Positions 1 to 14,002 of a stretch of DNA of 64,000 nt are shown one piece after another (the first letter of the stretch is position 1; each line of letters begins with the position of its first letter). Made by a program: the position numbers and the translations under genes. Source of the stretch: Thamnidium elegans (taxonomy: Eukaryota > Mucoromycota > Mucoromycetes > Mucorales > Mucoraceae). The DNA is taken from the NCBI GenBank assembly GCA_025201345.1, contig JAIXMG010000006.1:806001-870000 (forward strand), read 5' to 3'. The notes below the pieces were generated by a model that was not told the origin of the DNA, searched no databases, and was given only the letters and a program-made list of their open reading frames with translations.

Positions 1-787
1 GTTGCATACAGTCTTTTTGGGAGAATCACATTATATCTACTTCTTTTGGCAATAATGAAAACCCGTTGAACTGAACGTTGACTGGACATGGTTTATTTTT
101 ATTTTCAGAGAAAAAAGGGAGTACCCCCCTCGCATTTAGCACTGTTTTTGTATACACTATAAAATTTTAAATAACCGCTTTTTTTTTAACGTGGTTACAT
201 AAGTAGCTTGGAAACATGCATTTGCATTTTATAACCAGGCCAATTAAATCAAAGTACATTAATAAATGACGAATTAAAATATTGCATACGTTTTTTTTTA
301 TATTAGAGAGTTATCGTACAAAAAAAGAAAAGATGAATAATTGGTTCTAAGAGAGTAAAATCCCCCCATCTAATTACTTTTTTATAGTACATTAAGAAAG
401 GTCCCCACCCCCACCCATTACCATTGCAAATAGAGATAGCACTTCTCAAGTAAGGGGGACTTTTTTTCCATAATAATTACGTTACTCTCTTTACCCAAAA
501 AATCAATTATTCGTCCTATTTGACCAGATAAAAATATTTCTGAATAGGACAAGCTTGAGACACGACAATTGGGATAGGTCATGCGGATTGTTGTGCCTCA
601 TCTCATTAACATGCAACGTGCGTGTGACGTAGTGAACAAATAAATAGGGAACCAAAAATAAAATAAAATACCTTTCTTTTTTCTTTTTCTTTCAATTTTT
701 TTTTTTATATATAAATAATTGGTGCTTTTATTCATCATTGTAATTTTATACAAGTAAAAAAAAAATCAGTTCTTCATGTATCAATAA
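1..787. other. Intergenic / 5' flank, no gene seen
   Basis: AT-rich sequence with many poly-T and poly-A runs and no open frame with coding character on either strand. The last ~130 bases (pyrimidine-rich, then an A-run just before the ATG at 788) look like the promoter and 5' leader of the coiled-coil gene that follows. Nothing else is recognisable. Confidence 0.6.
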
Positions 788-2018
788 ATGGATCTCGAGG
801 AATATGCCCAGGTACTAAATAATACACAATTATCTATTATGGTTTTTATTTACTCGTTCTTCTTCTTGTAGCAGTCTTTAAGTGATTCGGAGTCGTTTCA
901 ATGTAATCACTGGGCTAAAGGTGAGAGAAAGTTGTTTATTATTATTTACTTTTTTATGCATGAAATTTTAATCGTTTTTTATTTTTTTTATTTTTTTTAT
1001 ATAGAATCCAATCACTATTATTATCGTAAAAAGGTACAAAAAAAAAAAAAAAAATAGGAGAAAGAATAAGGAGCAACACATTTTAAATCCCCTTATTATT
1101 AGCTTTGTACATCTTATTCAACACCTATCAACATTAATTATTCGAACGATGAAGTACAAGAAAAAAATCAGTTTTTAAAAGAAATTGGTCAAGTAAAGCA
1201 AGACATACTTCGTTTTAGAACTGAAATGAATGGTTTAGCAAAACAAATGGATGGCATGGAAACTGACCTTGTAAGTTATAAAATATCACGTAACTTTTTT
1301 TTTTCTTTTTTTTTTCTTTTTTATTTACCTTTATAATATAGAATCATTCAAAAGATAGAGTTCGTAAGTCACTTTTTATTTTTTTTACAGTAAAACAAAA
1401 AAGTTTAATTCTTCTCTTTAGGTGAAATCGAAAAGGATTTAACAGCAACGCAGGAAGTTAATGTAAATTTACAAGTTTTACTAGAAAAAGCTGTAAATAC
1501 ACAGAGAGAATCGGATGTGTATGCAACGCGGGCGATGCGGCACATTCATACCAATTTAGCCACGGTAAAATTCACACACTTTTTTTTTTTTTTTTTTTTT
1601 TTTTTTTATTAATTTAATGAATTAGGTTGTATACGAAACTGGTCAGTTAAAAGGTAGAATATCTACTATTGCTGATTACCAAAAACAACATCAAGGTAGT
1701 GTCAGTGATGTAGCCGAACGAATGCGTGAATACACGCATATGCTTGAGCAGGCTCAAGGAACCATTCAGTCCCTTCAACCACCATGTAAAGAAGACGTGA
1801 TGAGTTCATTAGATATAAGAAGTTATTCTACTGATGATGATGATGACGAAGAAGAAGAAGAAGAGGAAGAAAATAGCAAGAAAATTGCGTTAAATAATGT
1901 GGAAATGTACAGACATCGAATCATTAAAAAGAGAGCATCGAACCCCGAAATTATATCAAAGGCTTGGTTACCTCAAAAAGGACTAAGAATTTTACTAAAT
2001 GATTTCAATAGTTCCTAA
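788..2018 (+). CDS. Coiled-coil protein, unknown function
   Basis: Seven-exon model: 788-811, 872-920, 1005-1033, 1103-1270, 1342-1363, 1422-1564, 1626-2018. All introns are GT..AG and the phases close to a 275-residue protein. The start is the first ATG after an A-rich leader and gives MDLEEYAQ. Residues about 50-190 form a heptad-like helical region rich in K, E and Q (QVKQDILRFRTEMNGLAKQM, then exons 5-7), so a coiled coil is likely. Near residue 205 comes a strongly acidic run (D5 then E8), then a basic tail with KKRASNP and the end SKAWLPQKGLRILLNDFNSS. The overall shape suggests a structural or adaptor protein. I do not recognise the family. Exon structure is fairly certain; function is unknown. 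Confidence 0.7.
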
Positions 2019-2090
2019 ATATCTTTGTCGTACAAAAGATATAATGTAATAAAAAAATAATATACTTTTTTTCTTCTTTCCTTTCCTTTT

Positions 2091-2123
<33 letters not shown>

Positions 2124-2131
2124 TATATATC

Positions 2132-2335
2132 ATGATGTCAGCGAATAGAAAACCATTGAGACAATCTCCAATCATATTAGGCGCTATGATCATATTAATA
2201 GACTTGTGGATAGTGTACTGTGCTTGCATGTCTTCCAGATCACTTGCTTTCAAGCTGGGTTGGGCCCTTACTGTCTTTATGTTTCCATTTGGTGGCCTAT
2301 TACTTTATTTACCTGTAACTTTTTTATTACCCTGA
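2132..2335 (+). CDS. Small two-TM membrane protein, hypothetical
   Basis: Single-exon ORF of 67 residues starting at a double Met. It has a short basic N-terminus (MMSANRKPLRQSP) and two hydrophobic helices, about residues 13-32 and 43-66. The second helix carries FPFGGLLLYLP, loosely similar to the P-x-G-x-x-x-Y-L core of PLDc_N-type two-helix domains; that resemblance is weak. It lies 113 bp after the coiled-coil gene, just downstream of a ~45-bp pyrimidine run that could be its promoter or the end of the neighbour's 3' UTR. It could be a chance ORF, but the hydrophobic/basic pattern and compact placement favour a real gene. Confidence 0.45.
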   Translation: MMSANRKPLRQSPIILGAMIILIDLWIVYCACMSSRSLAFKLGWALTVFMFPFGGLLLYLPVTFLLP

Positions 2336-4107
2336 TCCTTATTTTTTTTTTACCGCATCTGTCAAAATATCTAATATCATATCATACCATCTTTCTCATT
2401 TTATTACATATTAAAAAAAAATAGGGTGTGAATATTCAAATAATACTTGTAAACAAAAATTACACCTTTGGATTATATCCTTTTTGCATGGAGGCAAAAA
2501 TAAATAAATATAAGGAGTTTTTTGGCTTCAGGATAAATAACCAAGTTTTTTTTTTAAAAAAAAAAAAAACTGGTATAATAGTTTGTTTTTATTAAACGCG
2601 TTTACAGGATATATAAAAAAAAGACTTGTTGGGATCAAAAGCTTTTTTATATTGTCAGGTGAAAAGAAAATCACCTTAGGTTATTTTTCCTTCAAAAAGG
2701 TGAACAGCCTCCTTAGTTGTGTCTCTATGTTAGTTTACACTCAGATTACGAAATGACAGCATTGTTGACAAAAAAAAAAAGCTTTGTTTTTGTATCTTTA
2801 CAAGTATGCAAGACAAAGCATACTTTTTTATTGTTGTGTGTGTAGATTACCAAGCGGCTTACGAAGCTGCATATTTACATTTTTCAGCGAGACAGTAAAT
2901 ATATATATATATTTTTAGACAGGTGTATTGCAAAGCAAGATTACACATTCATCTAGAACTAATTTTAACATGTGGTAAAAAGCGGAACGTATTAGCTGCT
3001 AGAATTAGTAAGGCAAAAAAAAAACAGTGGCGAACTAATGCATACGGCGTAATGGACAAAGTAGTAGCCAATTTTAAAAGATTTACGGCAGTGGGAAATT
3101 ACACTATCCTTCTTTTGTGATAAATAATTTTCTGGTATGAGCACAGACCTCGTCATACTCAGATATCAAAAGCGTATATAAACTTAATTGATATATAAAA
3201 GAAAGTCCTCTGTAGAGCGTCTTTTGTAAGCAAACCTATACGATTTTTCATGACTAGTAAAGAGGATTTATGCCGTGGGTCATCAGACTCTAACCAAAAA
3301 AGCCAATTTTGTTTCGTTTAGATGCTATGTAGATAAAGCTATTTTTTCTAAAGCTGCAATGGGTAACTTTAACAATAAAAATTCACACACTCATGCCTTT
3401 TTGATCTCTCCAAAAAGGGGGGGGGGTTTTCAGTGCAGCCAAACTGAGGTTTTATTAAATACCTTGAGGGGGACAGTAAAAGAGAGATTTAAAAAATACC
3501 AGTAGAAGCAGCGAGAAGTTACTGAGAGGGTATTGTTGGTTTTTTTTTAAATAAAAGTGACACCACAATTTTACTTTCTTAAAGGATAGTGAAATAGGGT
3601 GAGAAAAGAAGGAGATGTATGTGCGGGGGGAGAAAAGTCTCACTTGTTTTGGATCTATTATTATTTTTTTATTCCATTTTTTGAAGACTGCGGGTAGGTT
3701 ATAAAACTCGGACGCATTTATTAAAACATATTTTTTCCCTAGGTTTTATAATCCCATCTTAATAACAAAGCTCCAAATTCTTAGTATAAAAAGTAAATAA
3801 AAACAATGCAAGCGATCTTTAGTTGAAACTAGAAAAATTTAAATGAGGGCCCTGCTGGGCAATTTCATCTTTGTAGATCGAATTTGCGTCTCCTTAAAAG
3901 AATTTATGCAGTTTATTAACAAAGTAAAGCATGTTGGATTAACAAATCGTAAAATAAATCTTTTTTATATAAATATTTATCGTGCCTGTAAGATTATAGT
4001 TCTCCATACAAGATGATTTTTCACAATAAAGGAATCTGCATGAACTCTTTTAAAACTCTACCACATCTTTTGAATTTAATAAAAGAGGAAGGGGGTGTTT
4101 CAAATGT
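2336..4107. other. Gene-poor stretch with possible ORF relics
   Basis: No gene is supported here. A frame at about 2923-3117 is preceded by an intron-like segment (2896-2919). It reads as a basic peptide (KKRNVLAARISKAKKKQW) but has no recognisable domain. A second open frame at 3275-3502 is likewise unassigned. A T10A13 palindrome lies near 2545-2569. These may be decayed coding fragments or chance. Confidence 0.4.
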
Positions 4108-5043
4108 TTACGAATCAAGATTGATGGTTTTTTGAGTGAGTGGTGGAGAGGGAGGAGGTTTATACCGAGAATTCGATAGATTATTTGGAATAATCGGTCT
4201 TGAATAAAAAGGATCCTCGGGTAGTAACGAGTTCTCATAGTAGTTTGGCGGATAAGGAAGGGGTCTGTTGTATTGATAATACTGATGGGGACTGCCAGTA
4301 TCCTGATTCGAGTGACACACAACAGCAGGTGGTAGACGAGAAGGAGTACCGTGCATAGACCCCTTTCTCTTTGGTAACGATTTTCCTATCCGTCTAGCCT
4401 TTTCCTCATAATTTGGGATTTTGGCAACAGCATCGTACAAGCTCGTAACACGCTTTTTTTTCTTTTGGTATGGCGGTAGCTGAAATCGGACTTGGTTGAT
4501 GTCTGGTGAACGAAGCCCGACGCAATTAGACTCTGTTGGTGTCGCAGGCGGCGGCGGCGTTGACGAAGCCAACATTAAAATCGTTCTAGCTGCCTCTTCT
4601 TCATCTTGCTGCTGGATCTTTTTTTTTCGCCAGGTTGTGTGACGAGGTGATATGGCTGAAAGCAATAGGCGCTTGAGTTTTCGAGACCGCGCAGAGAAAT
4701 GCGCTGGATGCGGTGGATACTCTTGAGGAAGAGGGATACGCGGTTGCCGTGGAGACGAGAGAAAGGCAGGTTCGAGTTGTTGCAATTGCTCTGACGTTAG
4801 ACCCGTTTTGATCTTGAGTTGGGCGTATTGTAATCGAGCTTTGAGTAAAGTAATAGCCTGTATATTTCAAATGAATCAATGATTAACTAAAATTTTTTTT
4901 TCGGGTTTAGCATTTACATTATTTAAGCTTTCTGGATCGAGGGTTGGGTTGTTTGGTGTGCGTTTTATTAGGTGCATATCTTCGTCTGGTTCTCTAGGCG
5001 GAGTTACACCGTATATATTTCTGTCATATTCAGGCGATATCAT
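4108..5043 (-). CDS. Putative Whi5/Nrm1-type G1/S transcription repressor
   Basis: Two exons, 5043-4918 and 4857-4108 (intron GTAAAT..ACAG), giving 291 residues. The start is the first ATG in frame (MISPEYDRNIYGV). At the exon junction lies the segment LLKARLQYAQLKIKTGLTSE, which strongly resembles the short GTB motif (R-L-x-x-A-x-x-K-x-x-x-G) of Whi5/Nrm1/Srl3 repressors that bind SBF/MBF. A further short helix, AARTILMLAS, and S/T-P-rich flanks (STPPPPATPT, SRLPP, GSPHQY) fit a low-complexity CDK-phosphorylated protein. The C-terminus is proline-rich. The gene is convergent-side neighbour to the PTP gene, on the same strand and 180 bp downstream of it. The family call rests on one motif, so it is moderate; otherwise this is an uncharacterised disordered protein. 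Confidence 0.55.
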
Positions 5044-5223
5044 GATATAAATATACAAAAAAAGAAAAAAAAAAAAAAGGAAAAGCCAACTTTATTATTA
5101 CTCGGGGATTTTTTTTTGTCTTCTACTCGGCTATACGACAATTATATATATGAACGTTTCACTTGCTCTATTGGACAAGTTTTATTAATTGCAAAAAAAA
5201 AAAAAAAAAAAAAAAACTCCGGG

Positions 5224-7706
<2,483 letters not shown>

Positions 7707-8289
7707 TTTTTTTTTTTGATGATAAAGAAGAAGAAAGAGAGGGATAATGGTATTTTTTTTCCCCCCCTCTCTCTCTCTTCTATTTGCATATCGACAGCAG
7801 TAAGTTAGAAAGGTGCATATTGATGAAAAAGAGGATAGGGAGTAATAGGTTCCATTTTTGGCGTTTTATGAATTAAGTTATAAGAAACGGACAAGTTTAT
7901 TGTTGTTTTTCAGTATGTACGCTTTCCTTTATATGTCTCATGTGCATGCAAAACTTTCCCAAATTATTTATTGTATGTATTTTTTCTGTTGTTGGGAAAA
8001 CAAAAAAGAAAGTAAAGTAAAAGAGTAATTTGAACTGGAGTTTTTTCGATTACATGTAGTTTTTTTTTTTTCCTCCTATTTTTACCCCAGAAAAAAAAAA
8101 TTATACTCTTTTTATTATGACGAACAAAATGGCTGCTTTTTTTTTTCAAAAGGGAAATTACCCCCTACATAATTTATTGAATTGGTATAGACTAGAATAC
8201 TAAAGAACACTTTACGTCTTAACTGCTTTTTTGTCCACGCTGTAAGGATTTGCAGAAGAAAAAAAGTTTATAGCGTACATAGCAACGAA

Positions 8290-8396
8290 GGTAAATGGTA
8301 CGACTTTCACATTATACCCTATTCGCAGTAACCAATAAGACGTGTAAAAAGAAAGCTCCATTAGGAGTTCGGCTGGGAGCCAACGTGCCATTTACC
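8290..8396. repeat. 13-bp inverted repeat (long hairpin)
   Basis: GGTAAATGGTACG at 8290-8302 pairs with CGTGCCATTTACC at 8384-8396, with one G-U-compatible mismatch. The enclosed ~80 bases contain a smaller perfect hairpin (GGCTGGGAGCC). The size (107 nt) suggests a structured RNA, but tRNA A and B boxes are not present and I cannot assign a family. Confidence 0.4.
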
Positions 8397-9740
8397 CGCA
8401 TCTATTGTTATTGCTTAGCATATATCTCTCTCTTTTTTTTTATAGCTTTAATAGAATCTTCTTTATAATACGCCTTTCTTTTTCTGTTGTATATGTAACT
8501 GACATACTCTTTTATAATTGGCTACGGCTTGGTGAACCAAAATGGTATTTTTACTAATTGTAAACAATAAATAATGAAATTCACACATTAGCAAAATACC
8601 CATTAAAATTCTCACCATATGAGTTATACCTAAATATGGGTTTTTCTTAAAAAAAAACAAATACTTCCAAGGACTCTGTATACGCAAGATATAAATACCA
8701 TGCATGTAATCACATGGTCAGTTCCGTTCCCATTGATTCTAGCTAGTAGAGTACAACAAGTTTTATTTTAGTTCCCCTAACAACGCGTGGTATATTACCA
8801 CTGAGGTTTTAATGGATACTTATAAATGATACTTTTTAGGCTTAATAAGTTAAACTTGGATAAGTGCAAGACTTTTTTTTTTTTTGATAGGCTTGAATTT
8901 GTCGTAATACTATCTGCATGCAACAGCGTATGGTTCAAATGCCACTTGAATAAACGTTTAAAAAGTCCGTTTGTATTCCTATTCACGTTTTTGAAATAGG
9001 TAACACGTAAGCTTTATAAATTCTGCACTGCAAATAAATAGAAGTGCAGTCATCCCTTTTATTTTTACTTTTTGACGTGGGACGTCAAAAAAACCAATGT
9101 TATTTTTTTTAACATTATGTATTCTACTTTATATATTCCCGCCGATTACTTTGTATAGTTACTCAAAACCTAAATTAGGTTGTGTATACTTTTTTTTTTT
9201 TCGTTACTAATATTATGAATGGGCGCCTTTTTTTTTTTTTTTTTTTTTTTTTACGTAACGATTGAGTTTGAATATAAGCCTGCATCCTTTTCCAACAAAT
9301 AAGACGTTTTCGTACTTTCAGACAATATGCAGTAATAAATTGAATAAAAAAACTTTTTCAGTCAGTCGCAAAATTAACTCAAAACTTCCAACGGAGAATA
9401 TAATTGTGATAGTTTTCTTATAATTATTTCGTGAATTATAATTTTTTATTCAAGAATAATAAAGGCGCTGTTTTTTTCTGAAATAATAAGGATATACAGT
9501 AACAGGAAACATCTTTGGGGGAGGGGGGGTTTCTAAGCAAGCGCTCTTTTCTTTGCTATCAAAAGGGGTACCGATAACACTGTTATCCTTGGCGTTATTT
9601 TCAGTTAGATAATATTAATTTCAAGTAATTTTACTTGCAAAATTAAAAAAAAAGAGCTATAATAATATCTACAATAAGATCATGTTTTAACAAAACTTGT
9701 GAAACAGAGAAAAAGCGACCTTGGTAAAATATAGAAAACA

Positions 9741-10175
9741 TGCATTTCGATTGATAATTTTTATGGGATTACTCGGTAATCTAACAGATAATTCCCTGCA
9801 TAGCTTAATTATAAACACCAATAAAATGTTCTTTCGTTTCCCATTTTATTTTATTTTTAAAAAACATCTATTATCTTCTTCCTTTTGATGCGGTGTTTCA
9901 ACTTTATCTTACCAATTTCTCGGATACAACGTAAAACAAACATTACCCAAATGTTCTCAGATCACAGATAAAAAAATGATGTAATGGGAGTTAGACAGAT
10001 AAGAAAAAAAAATGCAAGAAGTGTGTCTACCATACTTGTCGAAACATAAGTTCGCATAATGAATATTTTACCTGATATCAGTCAGTGCTTTATCCAGTGT
10101 TAGAATATATTTCCCTTTTATAGTAATGTTCAAACACATTATTATTGCTTCCTCGGATGTGTGATACATTTTTTA
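9741..10175 (+). repeat. Diverged duplication, copy A
   Basis: Copy A of a non-coding unit that recurs ~500-525 bp downstream. Shared blocks in the same order include GCATTTCGATTGATAAT, the stretch TGCGGTGTTTCA, ATTACCAATTTCTCGGATAC, ACATAAGTTCGCATAATG and CCTTTTATAGTAATG. Identity is partial and spacing differs, so the duplication is old. Confidence 0.65.
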
Positions 10176-10241
10176 TTGGAGTTTTGACATGCGGTTTAGC
10201 TTTTTATAAATATATTGTGCCTGAGATACAAGAAAACGGAG

Positions 10242-10790
10242 GTATTTCGATTGGTAATCCCTATCCCTCTTTTTTTTTATGTAAGTTGATTGTATTAGGA
10301 TTTACTCAGTAAGATAACAAAGAACTCCCTGTATTGTGTCATTATAAACACAAATAACAGGTTGAGCCTCCTAATATCCTCTTTAGTGCGGTGTTTCATT
10401 TTGGAAATTACCAATCTCTCGGATACAAACATAAAAGAAAAGCAAAATATTTTGATTTAGTTTCCCAACGACATTACATATATAGAAATGGCACAGTAGA
10501 TTAAGAGGTTGCTTGTCGGCAGATAAGTAAAAACAGTAATGCAATAGTATCTATCATGCTTGTTGGAACATAAGTCTGCATAATGTATTATTTACTTGAT
10601 ACTAGCTATTAATTAGTACTGTATCTAAATGATAAACGAAGATAAGAATCGGCTTCAAGAGCACTAAGTTTGAACGAATCGACCAAGGCTTAGTTTCCAC
10701 AACCTACCTCTGTTAGTACAAATTGACCTTTTATGGTAATGCGTACGCAAAACAAACATGGTACTTTTCTTTGAATGATACACGTTTTAG
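10242..10790 (+). repeat. Diverged duplication, copy B
   Basis: Copy B of the unit at 9741-10175. Matching blocks are GTATTTCGATTGGTAAT, TGCGGTGTTTCA, ATTACCAATCTCTCGGATAC, ACATAAGTCTGCATAATG and CCTTTTATGGTAATG. It carries roughly 80 extra bases before its last block. Neither copy has an open frame. Confidence 0.65.
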
Positions 10791-13700
10791 TTTTTTTTTT
10801 ATATTAGCTATTATAAAAAAAAAATAGCGCCAATTTTTTGAAAAGATTGACAAAATTTTTATTTAGTGATTCCCACATATTCCCAGTTTTTTTTTATTTT
10901 TATTGAAAAAATACAAACCTATCAAATCGAACGTTAGTATAAAAAACGGGAAGATCATATAAAAAAGATACTGCTGGTGTACGACGGTAAACATTCCACG
11001 CTAACGTTAAATAGATTAGAACCCAGAGTATACATCTAGTCGCACAAGATACTCCTAGTAAAAAGTGGCTCATGCATTTTGCAATCAAAATGAATTACAG
11101 CGAGAATTGTAATATCGTCACTTTACCAAAATTAAATATCCGGTACTTTTTAAAAAAAATACCCTGAGGTATAAATCCAGTTTCGCCAAAAGTGTAGACT
11201 TTATGAAATATATATCGAAGGACCATAACTTAGCAGAGTTCCAGTGTCTTTTCTCGTACTCAAAGAAAGCTTTTAGGTCCAGAGTATTCTTTGGAAACTT
11301 CCTTGGCAACGTTACTATCGTTGTCGAGACTCAATTCCAGGTTTCTTTCCAAAACAGACTAGTAATATCAGTCTTCAGCTTTATCCGTAAATTAGCATTG
11401 AGCGGCGATAGTTTCCATGGGGGTAATTATTTTCGGTTAAGAACCGTTTTAATTTTGATAACTGGTATTTAATTTTATAAAATGATAGTATCTAACAGCA
11501 GTTATTCTTTTGAGCGCATTTTTTTTTTTTTTTTTTTTACCAATAAAGTCGCATGATGTTAGGCAAAACTCCGGAAAGGGAGGGTACAGACTACCCTGAT
11601 TTTTGTACTTCTGATAATGGAAATTACACACAATTAAAATATAAAGAGTTCCTTTATACCGTACATAATGATAACAATATCATTTAGGTTTTAGTTATTA
11701 CTTTTTAACGTTATAAATCCCCTTTTTTTTTTATAAAAGCAAAAATGTTAGGACAAAGTCATGTCAGTACGATAGCTATGACAGCACGATAGTTATGACA
11801 GTTCGTTTAAAAAAAAAAAGAGAAAGGAAAAAAAAACCACAATTTTTACTAACAAAGCTTAGCTTACTTTAACACCAATCACATTGTTTATAATTCAATA
11901 AACGGTAAAGAACGTGGAGAAACCCAATAAATAGAAAACCAACAAAAGAGTTTTTTTTTTTCGTATACATGCATGCATAATAATATGATGACAAAACACA
12001 CACTTTAGGCGGAATAAGAAGATACTTTCCAGGCCTTTGCGTAGTGGGATATCAACTTTAACTCTAAAATCAAGTAGGCATGCTATCACGCATATTTCTA
12101 ATCTACTTACTTTTTATCATCATGACGAATCACATAATTATTTTCTAGATTAATATATACGCATAACAGAACAAACAGTTGTATCACATCTCCTTTAACC
12201 CTCAAAATATGTTGCAATACTATACTGTTCTTTTTTTTTTCTGTACTCGATAAGTAAAATTTCTACAAAGTATTACATGTAATGCCATATTAAAAAATAT
12301 TTTTATCTTTTATAAATTTGTAATAATAATAATAATCGTTGTCCCCAAGACAAATTTATCTCATAAAAAACATATTCTGTGATACAACTTGAAGAGATCA
12401 ACGGTTTTTATGTTTTAGTAAAAATTAGTGAAAATTTACAAGCATAAACTTTACAGTACAATATAGATTAGACTATATTAGTACTATCACCACAAGCAAA
12501 TAGCATCTGAAGTCACCTGCTCATTTAGGATTTTAGAAGACTGGAGGATAGTTGCAGTCGTGGACGACATCTAAATTAAAAAAAAAAGAAAAAAAAATTT
12601 CTCAGTATAGATTTATTTTCTTCTCACGTAACAAAGCTAATAGAACATTGATTTCGAATAGAATCTACTATATATTCCCCACAAATATATATATAATAAT
12701 AATAATAAAAAGGGAAGAGTTACAAGTTTCAATACCAGTTATTTTAGAAACGAGTACAAAAAAAAAAAAAAAAAAAATTTGATCGCTTACCGCGAACCTG
12801 GTTCGGGTACAAACGGTCAACAGGCCACCGCTTTAAAGTCGCTATTTTTGTCAGTTCATCTGACTAATCAATTGGTAGAATGAAGGGACGGATTTTATAT
12901 CATTACAAATCGGGGTTAGATGTAACTCCTCTATTTAGTTTAAGACATGTCTTGTATTTGAAAGTCAATTTTATATAAAAAAAAAAACCTGCCTTATATA
13001 CAAATATAGAACCCAAAAAAAGAAAAACAGAAAGAAAAAAAAATTAGAAAATAAAATATTCCATGTAGTTTTGGGGGGTGGGAATATGTATATATCGACA
13101 CAAATTAGAAATCTTTCCTGGGGTAAAAATCTTTTAAGCAACGGTATTTTAATAAACTTACATGGCGATTATACATATATCCAGACCATTTGGAGACATA
13201 TAAGTACTATTAAACTAAGCGTTTGACAGATAATGGCATCATTTGATGTATTAAATCAGATAAAATAACTGTAGTATAGAGAACTGTTTCGTTCGTCTTG
13301 TATTTAAACCCGGTAAATGTGCATTAAAATGAACACTTACATTTAGGCTATCCAAATACATAAATCAAGTAAACGAGGAGGAAACGATTGAACTATTATA
13401 AGGAGATACCCGGGATGAATGCTGCTGTTCTATTTTTTTTATATCCCTTTTTTTTTTTATTAGTTATTTATATGCCAAATGATTTACTATAAAATGTGGG
13501 ATAGGGTTTATAAATTACAAAGATCCTTGCATATCGTATTTACTAACCAGTTTTTTCCGTTTGAGGACTTTGATAGCTGTTACGTGATCTTTTAATAGAG
13601 TTTTTTCCGTGCACTTTTTTTTTTTTTTTTTTTTTTTTTTTGCCAATTATGTATAACCATGCTATAATAGCGAATCAATTTCAACTCAGAATCATGTGGC

Positions 13701-14002
13701 TAATTTTTGAAACATGGACAATGACTCGCTAAGAATGCCGCATAAATATCTACCACTGATCTTTTTTTCATTTCGCAGATCCCGACTACTATATATACAG
13801 CCATTTTTTTTTTCGTTAGGACCCTTTCTCTTTTCCATTCTTTTTAAATTTTTTTTTTCTTCTCTCTTTTTATAAATTTTAAAGCGTTTAAATTTTTCTG
13901 ATTAAATACATTATACATTTTTTTTTTATCACGCACTTTTTATCATACAAACATTTACATTAAAAAACATTTAAAGAAAAAACTTATTCCTTTATACTAT
14001 TC

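Larger units (their letters stand above)
7707..14002. other. 6.3-kb gene-free interval
   Basis: No open frame here has domain content, and short frames on both strands are interrupted by poly-A/T runs. Base composition is AT-rich throughout. The interval contains a hairpin (8290-8396), a diverged duplication (9741-10790) and numerous T-tracts. The last ~250 bases before 14003 are pyrimidine/AT-rich and act as the leader of the Medusa gene. It could hold long-range regulatory DNA for that developmental regulator, non-coding RNA or decayed transposons; the sequence alone does not decide. Confidence 0.6.

Noticed and set aside
2923..3505. Transposase relic
   Set aside because: Basic, coding-like peptides, but no catalytic motif or terminal repeats could be identified.
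11118..11472. Overlapping open frames of 60-90 codons on both strands
   Set aside because: No domain, no codon bias, and frames on opposite strands mirror each other.
12785..12800. Palindrome-like GCGAACCTGGTTCGG as a tRNA or terminator
   Set aside because: Too short and isolated, with no tRNA boxes or T-run in a meaningful position.
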